64,000 nt of DNA. It comes from Clostridium tetanomorphum (GTDB lineage Bacteria > Bacillota > Clostridia > Clostridiales > Clostridiaceae). A program made the position numbers and the translations under genes. The number at the start of each line of letters is the position of its first letter. Position 1 is the first letter of the stretch. The stretch lies in NCBI RefSeq assembly GCF_017873215.1, contig NZ_JAGGKA010000003.1:1-64000 (forward strand). The letters are read 5' to 3'. The notes under the pieces were generated by a model. It saw nothing but the letters and a program-made list of their open reading frames with translations. It had not been told where the DNA came from and did not search any database. Of this stretch, positions 52,430-61,602 are shown one piece after another.

Positions 52430-53215
52430 ATGAACAGTATTGCAACAAAAAAATTAGCCATCGCTTATGATGACAAACTCATAGTTGATGATTTGAATAT
52501 TAATATACCAAAAGGTAAGATAACTACCATAATTGGACCAAATGGCTGTGGAAAATCAACTGTTCTGAAGACTGTAGGACGTATTCTAAAACCAAAAAAA
52601 GGCGTAGTGTACTTAAACGGTGATGATATTAGAAATCTTTCTACTAAGGAGGTAGCACAAAAGATGGCTATACTGCCGCAATCTCCTCAAGCTCAAGCAA
52701 GGCTTACCGTTGGTGAAATTGTATCTTACGGTGGATTTCCACATCAGAGGGGATTTGGTAAATTGTCCTCTGAGGATAAGAAAATAATTACATGGGCATT
52801 AGAGATTACTAAGCTAACTGAATTTGAGACCAGAACAGTGGACAACCTTTCTGGAGGACAACGTCAGAGAGTGTGGATTGCAATGGCACTAGCACAGCAG
52901 ACTGATTTGATATTGCTAGATGAACCTACCACCTATTTGGATATGGCATATCAGTTAGAGGTATTGGAGCTTTTATACAAGCTGAATAGAGAACAAAATT
53001 GTACAATCGTCATGGTACTCCATGATTTGAACTTAGCGGCGCGTTTTGCCGATTACATGATAGCAATACGTAGTGGAAAAATTATAAGGCATGGAACTCC
53101 AAAAGAGATTATGACCAAAAAGGTTTTAAAGGATACTTTTCACATTGATGCGGAGATTGGGTGGGAGTCTAGAACAGGGAGACCCACATGTATTTCCTAT
53201 GAACTTATCAAGTAG
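52430..53215 (+). CDS. Siderophore/heme ABC importer ATPase
   Basis: This 261-residue FecE/FepC-type ATPase has Walker [10 protein letters not shown] (about 35-43), signature [18 protein letters not shown] (about 138-155), Walker [13 protein letters not shown] (about 160-171) and switch His in VLHDLNLAA. It is intact although its permease partners are broken. It is followed 29 bp later by the NifH-like gene, so the transporter and reductase genes form one locus. AGGAG lies upstream of the ATG. Confidence 0.93.
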   Translation: MNSIATKKLAIAYDDKLIVDDLNINIPKGKITTIIGPNGCGKSTVLKTVGRILKPKKGVVYLNGDDIRNLSTKEVAQKMAILPQSPQAQARLTVGEIVSYGGFPHQRGFGKLSSEDKKIITWALEITKLTEFETRTVDNLSGGQRQRVWIAMALAQQTDLILLDEPTTYLDMAYQLEVLELLYKLNREQNCTIVMVLHDLNLAARFADYMIAIRSGKIIRHGTPKEIMTKKVLKDTFHIDAEIGWESRTGRPTCISYELIK

Positions 53216-53244
53216 TAGAAATAATATTAAAAGGAGATGTTTAT

Positions 53245-53994
53245 ATGAATAAAATTGCAATTTATGGAAAAGGTGGTATTGGTAAGTCCACTACAGTATC
53301 TAATGTATCTGCAGCTATGGCAGAAATGGGGCTAACAGTAATGCAGATTGGATGTGATCCCAAGGCGGACTCTACTCGTAATCTAACTGGTGGTAAAAAC
53401 ATTACTACAGTATCAGATACTTTGAGAGAAAAGGGTGATATAGAGTTAGATGACCTTGTATTTAAAAGTAGTACTGGTGTTTTGTGTGTAGAATCAGGAG
53501 GACCAGTTCCAGGTGTAGGATGTGCCGGCCGTGGAATAATTACTGCTTTTGAAAAGTTGGAAGAATTAGATGCATATGAAGTATATAAACCAGATGTTAT
53601 CCTCTATGATGTATTGGGTGATGTGGTATGCGGTGGATTTGCTATGCCTATTAGAGGAGGATATGCTGATGAGGTTTGCATAGTGACATCAGGGGAAATG
53701 ATGTCACTTTACGCAGCTACAAATATCGCACATGCGGTTAAAAGTTTTGGTAAGCGTGGATATGCATCCCTACGAGGATTGATATTAAACTCTAAAAAAA
53801 TTGAAAATGAACAAGAGTTAGTTAGAAAAGTTGCAGAGGAAATTGAAACTCCAGTAATTCACACTATGGCACGAGATCCTTATGTACAGAAGGCTGAGGC
53901 TTTAGGAAAAACTGTAGTTGAAGCCTTCCCTGAATGTGAGATGGCAGAGCACTATCGTACTTTGGCAAAGATTCTATTGGAGGGAGGAAAGTGA
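53245..53994 (+). CDS. NifH-like [4Fe-4S] reductase
   Basis: This 249-residue NifH/BchL/CfbC-type ATPase has the P-loop GKGGIGKST (8-16), switch and cluster cysteines Cys93 (GVGCAGRG) and Cys129 (DVVCGGF), and the Arg of the NifH CAGRG motif. It should form a homodimer with one [4Fe-4S] cluster and pass electrons with ATP hydrolysis to the two nitrogenase-like proteins encoded next. It is shorter than NifH (about 290), mostly at the C-terminus. There are no nifE, nifN, nifB or other nif genes. AAAAGGAG precedes the ATG. Confidence 0.93.
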   Translation: MNKIAIYGKGGIGKSTTVSNVSAAMAEMGLTVMQIGCDPKADSTRNLTGGKNITTVSDTLREKGDIELDDLVFKSSTGVLCVESGGPVPGVGCAGRGIITAFEKLEELDAYEVYKPDVILYDVLGDVVCGGFAMPIRGGYADEVCIVTSGEMMSLYAATNIAHAVKSFGKRGYASLRGLILNSKKIENEQELVRKVAEEIETPVIHTMARDPYVQKAEALGKTVVEAFPECEMAEHYRTLAKILLEGGK

Positions 53995-53996
53995 TA

Positions 53997-55286
53997 ATGA
54001 AGGAATTAAAACATCTAAAACACTTATCTTCAGTTAAGACAAATGCCGGTGTAAAGTTTTTGACTCCTGCAGCTTTTCCGGGAAATCATTGTCCCATGCA
54101 TACTACACTGGCACTTAGTTCAAGGGTCAAGGGAATGTCTACATTGGTTGTGGGCACACCGGAATGTGGAACCTATAGTCGTAATGTTATTTCCAATATT
54201 AAAAGTGAAGAAGGAGAGATAAATTGGACGTATATTTTAGATTCAAACGAGGTTGTATTTGGATGTCGCAGGGGATTGATTAAAACTATCAGAGAAATGG
54301 ATAAGTCTGGTGCAAAAGCTATTATGATAATTTTAACTTGTGTTCCGGAGGTGATTGGAGAAGATATGGAGGCCATTGTACATGAAATGCAGCCTGAAGT
54401 TTCAGCTCTATTGACGTTTGTATTAATGGCACATTTTAAATGTAATAGTTATCCTTCTGGTTATTGGAAAACTTTAGTATCATTTAGGAATTTAATGAAA
54501 AAGGGAAAAACAAGTTCTGATACAATCAATATTCTTGGTCGTAGTCCAAGAGAAAAGCATGTTCCTATGCCAGGATTATTGACAGCATTAGAAAAAAGAG
54601 GATTTTATCTTAGAATGCTTGCTCCAAAATCTGATGTTGAGGATTTTATTGTTTCACCGGATGCAGCTCTTAATCTTGTACTTTCACCTTTCATGAATTC
54701 TTTGGCTGAAATGATGTGGGAGAAGTTTCAAGTTCCATTTATAAGTCTTCATGAGACTTATGATGTATTTGAAATTGATAATCTCTACGAAGCTGTGGCA
54801 AAATCATTAAAAATTAGGTTTAACCATGAATTTGATGAATGGAGACAAAGAGCTATTACATTGGAGAAGCAAGTAGAAGATGTGTTTAAAGAAAAAAGCT
54901 ATATTTTAACTCACATTGGTGCCATGATGCCTTTACCACTTGTATTATATTTAACCAAATTTCAAATGAAGCCTATGCTTTTACATATGGATGAATTTTA
55001 TCCTGATGATACAAAATGGGCAAAAGCTATTAAAAAGCAAGGTTATGATCCTATGATTTGTCATATGGTAAACGATAATTCGGATATAGCTGAACATATT
55101 AAGGCAGAATTTTCTTTAGGAGAACTTTTAAAAGATTCCTCTTCAATTCCTTGTGTGCCATACTTGGAGGATTTATATGGACAAATGGGCTATGAAAGAA
55201 CAGTAGTTTTATTAAGTAGGATGTTAAAGATGTATGAAAAAGTAAATATGCAGGAAATAAGGAGGAATAGTTATGGGAATTCATAG
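53997..55286 (+). CDS. NifD-like nitrogenase component 1 protein
   Basis: The protein is 429 residues from ATG 53997, after AGGGAGG; the GTG at 53991 overlaps the preceding stop. By eye the three P-cluster positions of NifD are kept: Cys32 (GNHCPMH), Cys57 (TPECGTY) and Cys115 (LTCVPEVIGED). The FeMo-cofactor ligand Cys275 of NifD (NLVHCYRS) aligns with Ser230 in NLVLSPFM, and the His442 region is not recognisable. It probably carries a [4Fe-4S] cluster shared with its partner and not FeMo-co. The next gene overlaps its end by 14 bp, showing coupling. Confidence 0.88.
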   Translation: MKELKHLKHLSSVKTNAGVKFLTPAAFPGNHCPMHTTLALSSRVKGMSTLVVGTPECGTYSRNVISNIKSEEGEINWTYILDSNEVVFGCRRGLIKTIREMDKSGAKAIMIILTCVPEVIGEDMEAIVHEMQPEVSALLTFVLMAHFKCNSYPSGYWKTLVSFRNLMKKGKTSSDTINILGRSPREKHVPMPGLLTALEKRGFYLRMLAPKSDVEDFIVSPDAALNLVLSPFMNSLAEMMWEKFQVPFISLHETYDVFEIDNLYEAVAKSLKIRFNHEFDEWRQRAITLEKQVEDVFKEKSYILTHIGAMMPLPLVLYLTKFQMKPMLLHMDEFYPDDTKWAKAIKKQGYDPMICHMVNDNSDIAEHIKAEFSLGELLKDSSSIPCVPYLEDLYGQMGYERTVVLLSRMLKMYEKVNMQEIRRNSYGNS

Positions 55287-56511
55287 ATTTAAACCGCCGA
55301 TGTCAGGCAGAATGGGAATATTATGGACTCTTGCTTCAATCCGTGATGCCGCTTTGATTGAATACGGATGCATGGGACATATGCAGTATGGGCGAATGTT
55401 TTTAAATCAAGCTGGTATATCTAAAGGGTGTAAATTATACTCTACTCATATTGACGAAGCAGATATTTCATTAGGAGATACTAGAAGGCTTAATAGTGTT
55501 ATTGCTCAAATTGTAGAAAAGGATAATCCTAAAATTGTTTTTTTGTTGCCATCTTCAGTGCCAACGGTTATTGGAACGGACCTAAAGGCTATATGTGAAG
55601 AATTACAACCCAAATATCCTAAGGTTTTTTTACTTCCATTTGGATATGGGGGGTTTAACATATGTGGACATCGGGGTGTTCAAGAAGCACTTTTGCTTCT
55701 TGCCAAAACATTACCAAAGGATATAGAAAAAACACAAGAGCCTACATTTAATATAATTGGTTCTTGTGCTGATTTATTTCGCTTTCATGCTGATGCAGAA
55801 GAACTTATCCGTATAATGAAAAGCGCTTTTGGTATGGAGAAACTTTGCGTTATGACCTCTGATACATCTGTAGAACAAATTGAGAATATGGGTGGTGCCT
55901 ATATTAATTTAGTGATACGACAAGAGGGAGAGGCTGCGGCAAAACAATTGAAGAAGCAATTTGGAACGCCATATTTATTGGCTAGACCTTACGGAATTGA
56001 GGGAACTTTAGATTGGATAGATAATATAGCTAAGATTTCTGGATTAACTTTAGATAATAGTTTTGTAAAATTAGAAAAAGAAACAATTATCAGTCAAATT
56101 TCACCTTCAATTCCTATCTTTGAACATATAATACGAGAACATCCTGATGAAACAAGAATTTCATTAGGAGGTCATAGAGATGTAGTAAAAGGTATTCTTT
56201 GTTATGCAGAAAAAGAACTATCATTAATTAAAGGAACTTGTTGGTGCGATTGTCCAAGTATGACAAGTGAAGAGATTCCTTATTTTTCAGAAACTAAATG
56301 GGTACAGGCTATAGAATGGGAGAAAAAGGGACTTCTAATGGCAAGTGGAGAAGCTTTGAAATGGGCAAAACGAAATATAGAGCTTCAAATATCTAACCCT
56401 GATATAAAATGGAGATTAAATCCTTATGAATCTCCATTTATGGGATTTCGAGGAGCTATAAATTTAGTTAACTTATGGCTTAATGGGCTTTTAGAGCAAA
56501 TAAATGATTAG
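55273..56511 (+). CDS. NifK-like nitrogenase component 1 protein
   Basis: This 412-residue protein has one P-cluster-type cysteine, Cys33 (YGCMGH). The positions of NifK Cys95 and Cys153 align with Leu55 and Ser95 (LPSSVPTVIGTD). With three cysteines in the D-like partner this makes the 3+1 pattern known for the [4Fe-4S] cluster of NifEN. An unusual Cys323-Trp-Cys325-Asp-Cys327 cluster lies in a C-terminal extension unlike NifK, suggesting an added metal or redox site. AAGGAGG lies inside the end of the preceding gene. The function is unknown; a reductase of an imported chelate or cofactor is a possibility. Confidence 0.86.
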   Translation: MGIHRFKPPMSGRMGILWTLASIRDAALIEYGCMGHMQYGRMFLNQAGISKGCKLYSTHIDEADISLGDTRRLNSVIAQIVEKDNPKIVFLLPSSVPTVIGTDLKAICEELQPKYPKVFLLPFGYGGFNICGHRGVQEALLLLAKTLPKDIEKTQEPTFNIIGSCADLFRFHADAEELIRIMKSAFGMEKLCVMTSDTSVEQIENMGGAYINLVIRQEGEAAAKQLKKQFGTPYLLARPYGIEGTLDWIDNIAKISGLTLDNSFVKLEKETIISQISPSIPIFEHIIREHPDETRISLGGHRDVVKGILCYAEKELSLIKGTCWCDCPSMTSEEIPYFSETKWVQAIEWEKKGLLMASGEALKWAKRNIELQISNPDIKWRLNPYESPFMGFRGAINLVNLWLNGLLEQIND

Positions 56512-56515
56512 ATAT

Positions 56516-56562
56516 ACAGTGTAGATGTTAGAATCAAATTGATTGTGCATCTGTACTTTTTA
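56516..56562 (+). terminator. Probable terminator after nitrogenase-like genes
   Basis: Imperfect arms around acagtgtagatg and catctgtact enclose an inner complementary part and are followed by a T run. Confidence 0.55.
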
Positions 56563-56685
56563 TTGTAACAATTAATTAAAATGTAATAAGTATAAATATT
56601 ATTTCACAAGGATATAAAGAATAAAATTGGAGAAGATAGAAGAGTAAGTATATGATTGAAAGAATAAAACAAGGAGATGATGTCC

Positions 56686-58680
56686 ATGACTAAGAACAGA
56701 GAACCTAATAGATTGATTCATGAGAAGTCGCCATATTTACTTCAACATGCACATAATCCAGTAGATTGGTATCCTTGGGGAGAAGAAGCTTTTCAAAAAG
56801 CAAAGAAAGAAGATAAACCTATATTTTTAAGCATAGGTTATTCTACATGTCATTGGTGTCATGTAATGGAAAGAGAATCTTTTGAAGATGAAGAAGTTGC
56901 GGGAAAATTAAATGAGAATTTTATTTCCATAAAGGTAGATAGAGAAGAGAGGCCTGATGTTGATAGCATATATATGACCTTTTGTCAGGTTACTACAGGT
57001 AGTGGAGGATGGCCATTAACTATAGTTATGACTCCAGACAAAAAACCTTTTTTTGCTGGAACATATTTTCCTAAGGAAAGTAAATTTGGAAGACCAGGAT
57101 TATTGGATATTTTATATACTATTAAGGAACAGTGGGAAAATAATAAAAAAGAATTGATTAATTCTTCAGAGGAGCTTACAAAAGAAATAAATAAATATGT
57201 AATAAATGAAAAAAGTGATGAATTAGAAGAAACAATTATAGAAAAGGCATACGAAAATTTAAGAGAGATATATGATCCCGCATATGGAGGATTTTATACT
57301 GAACCTAAGTTTCCTACCCCACATAAACTTATGTTTCTTTTAAGAATATGGAAGATTTATGGTTATGATCAAGCTTTACAAATGGTAGAAAATACTTTGC
57401 AAAGTATGTATAAAGGAGGAATATTCGATCATATAGGTTTTGGATTTTCAAGATATTCCACAGATAGAAAATGGCTTGTACCACATTTTGAAAAGATGTT
57501 ATATGATAATGCACTTCTAATTATTGCATACACAGAAGCCTACCAAGCTACAGGAAAAGAAATTTACAAAAACATAGCAGAAAAAATAATTAATTATATT
57601 TTAAGAGATATGACAGATAAGGAAGGTGGTTTTTATTCAGCAGAAGATGCTGATTCAGAAGGAGAAGAAGGAAAGTTTTATTTATGGACAAAAGAGGAAA
57701 TATCAAACATTATAGGAAAAGAACATGAGGAATTATTTTGTAAAATATATGATATAACTAAAGGAGGAAATTTTGAAGGAAAAAATATACCTAATTTAAT
57801 AAAATATGATATAGAAGACATAGATAAAAATTTAGAAGAACAATTGATGGAAATAAGGAAAAAATTATTTTCTTATAGGGATAAAAGAGTACATCCTTAT
57901 AAAGATGATAAAATATTAACAGCATGGAATGGATTAGCCATAGCTGCTTTAGCATATGCAGGTAGAGTGTTTAATAATGAAGATTATATAAATTCTTCTA
58001 AAAAAGCTATAGATTTTATATTAAATAGTTTAATAAGAGAAGATGGAAGATTACTTGCTAGATATAGAGAAAATGAAGCAGCTCATTTAGCATATTTAGA
58101 AGATTACTCCTTTTTAGTATGGGCATTAATAGAGCTTTATGAAAGTACATTTAATAATGAATATTTACAAAAAGCTATATCATTAAATGAAGAAATGATT
58201 AATCTGTTTGAAGATAAGGATAAAGGAGGATTCTTTATATATGGAAATGATGGGGAACAGCTTATTTTAAGGCCTAAGGATAGTTATGATTCTGCTATAC
58301 CTTCAGGAAATTCTGTAGCTGCATATAACATGATTAGACTTTATAATATAACAGAAGATGGATTTTTTAAAGAAAAGGTAGAAAGACTATTTAACTGTTT
58401 TGCATATAATATAAAAAATAATTTGGAGTCTCATAGCTTTTTACTCATAGCTTTTATGTATAATATTTTTGGTAATGAGCAAATAGTTATAGAAAAAGGA
58501 GAAGAGGATAGTATTACCAAGGAAATATTACCACAAATAAATAAAAGGTTTTTACCTTTTAATGTAACATCTATAAAAGAAATAAATAAAGAGGATACAT
58601 ATGTTCATATATGTAAGAATTTTAGCTGTAGCAAACCAGTTTCTACTTTAGAAGAATTCTTAAATATTATCAATAAGTAA
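56686..58680 (+). CDS. Thioredoxin-domain protein, DUF255/YyaL-like
   Basis: The protein is 664 residues from ATG 56686, 9 bp after AAGGAG; two earlier in-frame ATGs (56677, 56680) are too close. The N-terminal thioredoxin-like fold has the characteristic [16 protein letters not shown] (about 50-65). A long alpha/alpha-barrel region resembling six-hairpin glycosidases or epimerases follows (about 190-560; [19 protein letters not shown]). The family (DUF255, human SPATA20) is widespread with uncertain function. It is single-copy with a terminator. Confidence 0.9.
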   Translation: MTKNREPNRLIHEKSPYLLQHAHNPVDWYPWGEEAFQKAKKEDKPIFLSIGYSTCHWCHVMERESFEDEEVAGKLNENFISIKVDREERPDVDSIYMTFCQVTTGSGGWPLTIVMTPDKKPFFAGTYFPKESKFGRPGLLDILYTIKEQWENNKKELINSSEELTKEINKYVINEKSDELEETIIEKAYENLREIYDPAYGGFYTEPKFPTPHKLMFLLRIWKIYGYDQALQMVENTLQSMYKGGIFDHIGFGFSRYSTDRKWLVPHFEKMLYDNALLIIAYTEAYQATGKEIYKNIAEKIINYILRDMTDKEGGFYSAEDADSEGEEGKFYLWTKEEISNIIGKEHEELFCKIYDITKGGNFEGKNIPNLIKYDIEDIDKNLEEQLMEIRKKLFSYRDKRVHPYKDDKILTAWNGLAIAALAYAGRVFNNEDYINSSKKAIDFILNSLIREDGRLLARYRENEAAHLAYLEDYSFLVWALIELYESTFNNEYLQKAISLNEEMINLFEDKDKGGFFIYGNDGEQLILRPKDSYDSAIPSGNSVAAYNMIRLYNITEDGFFKEKVERLFNCFAYNIKNNLESHSFLLIAFMYNIFGNEQIVIEKGEEDSITKEILPQINKRFLPFNVTSIKEINKEDTYVHICKNFSCSKPVSTLEEFLNIINK

Positions 58681-58683
58681 ATA

Positions 58684-58716
58684 AAATATCCCCACTTATA
58701 TGCAAGTGGGGATATT
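58684..58716. terminator. Bidirectional terminator, DUF255 / lrgB
   Basis: Arms aatatccccactt and aagtggggatatt are perfect complements between convergent genes. Confidence 0.9.
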
Positions 58717-58717
58717 G

Positions 58718-59413
58718 CTAATGTAAAAACTTTACTATTATAGGAGCTAAAAAAGATGTAATGAGCCCAGCTATACCTATAGCTAAGCTACTCATGGCTC
58801 CTTGAGTTTCACCCATTTCTATAGCTTTTGTAGTCCCTATGGCATGAGAGGCTGTTCCTATAGATATACCAATAGCTATAGGGTTTTTAATTTTAAATAT
58901 TTTACATACTATAGGAGCTATAACTGCTCCCATTATACCAGTTATTATAATAGCTGATACTGTAATAGCAGGTATACCACCTAAAACTTTAGATACTTCT
59001 ATACCTATAGGAGTTGTTATGGATTTAGGAACTAGTGAGTAGGATAATTCACTGGTCAGACCAAAAGCTTTACAAAGATAGAAGATACTTAGTATAGCTG
59101 TGATAGATCCTATTGTTACTCCAAGTAATATAGGTATAGCATATTGTTTTATTACATTTATTTTTTTATATAAAGGTACAGCAAGTACTACAGTGGCAGG
59201 TCCAAGAAAAAAGGAAATAAGTTTTCCGCCTCCATCAAAATAATCTAATTTAATGTTAAAAGATATTAACATACATACTATTAAGGCTATACATATTAAA
59301 AGAGGATTGAACAAAGCTATTTTTGTTTTTCTGTATATGTAAAGACCTATTTCAAAACCTATTATAGATACCAGTATTCCGAAAATAGGGGAATTTAAAA
59401 TTTCCTGAATCAT
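58718..59413 (-). CDS. lrgB: LrgB-family membrane protein
   Basis: This 231-residue membrane protein has eight or so hydrophobic segments and the LrgB signatures PKSITTPIGIEVSKVLGG (about 128-145) and HAIGTTKAIEMGETQGAMS (read in parts, about 185-204). With LrgA it forms the holin/antiholin-like LrgAB system, linked to murein hydrolase control and, in several Firmicutes, pyruvate uptake. It begins 5 bp after lrgA ends. Confidence 0.93.
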   Translation of the reverse strand: MIQEILNSPIFGILVSIIGFEIGLYIYRKTKIALFNPLLICIALIVCMLISFNIKLDYFDGGGKLISFFLGPATVVLAVPLYKKINVIKQYAIPILLGVTIGSITAILSIFYLCKAFGLTSELSYSLVPKSITTPIGIEVSKVLGGIPAITVSAIIITGIMGAVIAPIVCKIFKIKNPIAIGISIGTASHAIGTTKAIEMGETQGAMSSLAIGIAGLITSFLAPIIVKFLH

Positions 59414-59418
59414 TATAA

Positions 59419-59775
59419 TTATGCCTCCTTACTTGTAAATTTTATGTATAATTGAATAGTCCAACCTGTAATAACTATTATTATTATAGTTGTTATTAAG
59501 CATACTGCTAAGAATGCTAGCCATTTCCCTTTAAGGATAGGAATACAAGATAATATGCCTACTCCTGCGGGAACAAAGAAAAATGCTAAATGATCAAGCA
59601 AAAATTTACTTATATAATTTATTTTATTTAATTTTATTATTCCTGAGGATAAGCATAAAAACAATATAATCATTCCTATAACATTTCCAGGGATAGGTAG
59701 TTTGAAAAAATTATGTATTGCTTCACCTAATAGGCAAATTAATAAAATTATTCCTAACTGTCTTAGTAATCTCAA
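59419..59775 (-). CDS. lrgA: LrgA/CidA-family holin-like protein
   Basis: This 118-residue protein has four membrane segments and the CidA/LrgA pattern (LPIPGNVIGMIILFLCL about 27-43; FFVPAGVGIL about 67-76). It starts with TTG 59775 after GAGGTG. Forms an operon with lrgB. No LytSR two-component genes are nearby. Confidence 0.93.
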   Translation of the reverse strand: MRLLRQLGIILLICLLGEAIHNFFKLPIPGNVIGMIILFLCLSSGIIKLNKINYISKFLLDHLAFFFVPAGVGILSCIPILKGKWLAFLAVCLITTIIIIVITGWTIQLYIKFTSKEA

Positions 59776-59937
59776 GGTAACACCTCTTTTCTAAATCTGA
59801 AGTTTAAACAACCAATATTTATTCTATTACTTTTTTATTAGAAATACCATAGGAAAATAAAAGTTGAAATTTTTAAACAAATTAGTATTGGGGCAATATA
59901 TAATTAATAGTGTAAATTGAAAAAATGGAGGGGCTTT

Positions 59938-61176
59938 ATGAAAACTTTGCTACATAAATTTATAAAACCATATAAGGGACTACCAAGGGAAATATATATA
60001 ATTTTTATATCTAGAATGGTAAACAGTTTGGGAAGCTTTGTATATCCATTGCTTACGCTTATACTTACTCAAAAAATACATATTGATGTAAAGAATGCAG
60101 GACTATTTATGACTTCTATATCATTATTTTCAGCACCAGGTATGCTTATTGGAGGAAAACTTGTAGATACAATAGGGAGAAAAAAAGTAATATTAATATT
60201 TCAGAGCTTAGCATTAACAGTATTTATAGTTTGTGGATTTTTAGAACCTTCATTAAAAATGGCCTATATATTGATGTTAGCTCCTATATTTTATTCCTTT
60301 TGTATGCCTGCTCAAGATGCTATGACAGCAGACTTAACTACAAAAAGAAACAGAAAAGAGGCATTTTCTCTTCTCTACATGGGGCATAATTTAGGGTTTG
60401 CTATAGGACCGGTAATAGGAGGTCTTTTATATAAAAATTATTTGTCATTTGTATTTTTTGGTGATGCTTTTACAACATTTGTGTCATTAATTCTTTTAAC
60501 TATTTTTGTTGGAGAAAGTTCTAAGTATAAGATTAAGCATAAAATAAAAGAAGAAGAGACTTTAGAAAAAAGAGAAGATGGATCTGTTTTTAAAGTGTTA
60601 TTCAATAGAATGAGTTTAATTTATTTTGCACTAATATCTTTTATTTACCAGTTTGCTTATTCACAGTGGGGTTTTTTATTACCACTACAGCTAGGGAATA
60701 TTTTTGGAGAAGGAGGGGCAAAATATTTTGGATTTATGGCAGGGTTTAATGGATTTTTAATTATATCTTTTACTCCTTTTCTTCTAAGACTTACAAGTAA
60801 GAAAAATAATTTGAAAGTGATATCTTTAGGAGGAGTACTATATTCTGTATCATTTTTAATATTTTCCATTACTAATAATATAGTATTATTTTTTATAGCA
60901 GTAGCAGTTATGACTATGGGGGAAATAGTAGTTTCTATAACTACTCCAGTATTTATATCTAATAATAGTCCTGTAAGTCATAGAGGAAGAATAAATGCTA
61001 TACTTCCTACTATTTATGGAGCTGGATGGGCCATGGGACCTGTAGCTATGGGAAAGTTTTCATCAATGTATGGAATAGAAAAAGGTTGGACACTATTATT
61101 CATAGTTACTTTAATTGCTGCAGTGTTAATGAGATGGTTAGTAAACTTTAGTAGAAAAAGTATTGCTTCTCCTTGA
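59938..61176 (+). CDS. MFS transporter
   Basis: The protein is 412 residues from ATG 59938, about 5 bp after GGAGGGG; an upstream in-frame TTG at 59917 is rejected. Twelve hydrophobic segments and the MFS loop motif GGKLVDTIGRKKVI (about 65-78) are present, with a polar central loop. It resembles MdtH/YfcJ-like multidrug exporters; substrate unknown. Its stop codon overlaps the -35 of the next promoter. Confidence 0.88.
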   Translation: MKTLLHKFIKPYKGLPREIYIIFISRMVNSLGSFVYPLLTLILTQKIHIDVKNAGLFMTSISLFSAPGMLIGGKLVDTIGRKKVILIFQSLALTVFIVCGFLEPSLKMAYILMLAPIFYSFCMPAQDAMTADLTTKRNRKEAFSLLYMGHNLGFAIGPVIGGLLYKNYLSFVFFGDAFTTFVSLILLTIFVGESSKYKIKHKIKEEETLEKREDGSVFKVLFNRMSLIYFALISFIYQFAYSQWGFLLPLQLGNIFGEGGAKYFGFMAGFNGFLIISFTPFLLRLTSKKNNLKVISLGGVLYSVSFLIFSITNNIVLFFIAVAVMTMGEIVVSITTPVFISNNSPVSHRGRINAILPTIYGAGWAMGPVAMGKFSSMYGIEKGWTLLFIVTLIAAVLMRWLVNFSRKSIASP

Positions 61177-61202
61177 CAAAGTATGAACACAAATAATATA
61201 AT
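61173..61202 (+). promoter_or_regulatory. Promoter of the argS T-box leader
   Basis: TTGACA (61173-61178) and TATAAT (61197-61202) are 18 bp apart. The -35 overlaps the stop codon of the MFS gene. Confidence 0.75.
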
Positions 61203-61244
61203 TTACTTTGAAATTAAAAAGACTTCAATAAAAATTCTATGATA

Positions 61245-61460
61245 AGGAGAGTACTTTTTAACGTTTCTTTAAGCGAGCAGGGAATGGTGAGAGCCTGTAA
61301 GAGGGTAAAAAGGAAAAGAACCTTGGAGAAGCCCATTTGAAATCTTATTTAGAGAGTAAAGTGAGACGCTAGCCCCGTTAAGGCATTAAGTGGACTTTTG
61401 TCAATTAGAGTGGTACCGCGGAATATTACCCGTCTCTTTTATTTAAGAGAGGGGTTTTTA
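61245..61460 (+). promoter_or_regulatory. T-box leader of argS
   Basis: The leader contains Stem I features (AGCGAGCAGGG, GGTGAGAGCCTG), GAGAGTAAAGTGAGACGCT, and the invariant T-box AGAGTGGTACCGCGG at 61407-61421. A terminator follows (acccgtctctt / aagagaggggt, 61428-61455, with T run). Uncharged tRNA, presumably tRNA-Arg from the downstream gene, would stabilise the antiterminator. I did not identify the specifier codon by eye. The remaining 61461-61602 holds a short hairpin, agaactttt/aaaagttct. Confidence 0.93.
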
Positions 61461-61602
61461 TATTATACAAAAACAAATAAAAAATAATGAAAGAACTTTT
61501 TAACAAAAGTTCTAAACATGAAATTATAAAAAATTCAATTGTTGATTTTTATCCACATTTATTATTTAACATTTTAAATTTAAAATTTCAGGAGGTTTTA
61601 AA

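Noticed and set aside
53245-56511. Classical nitrogen-fixation genes
   Set aside because: Cofactor ligands of NifD are not recognisable, two of three NifK cluster cysteines are replaced, and nifB/E/N are absent.
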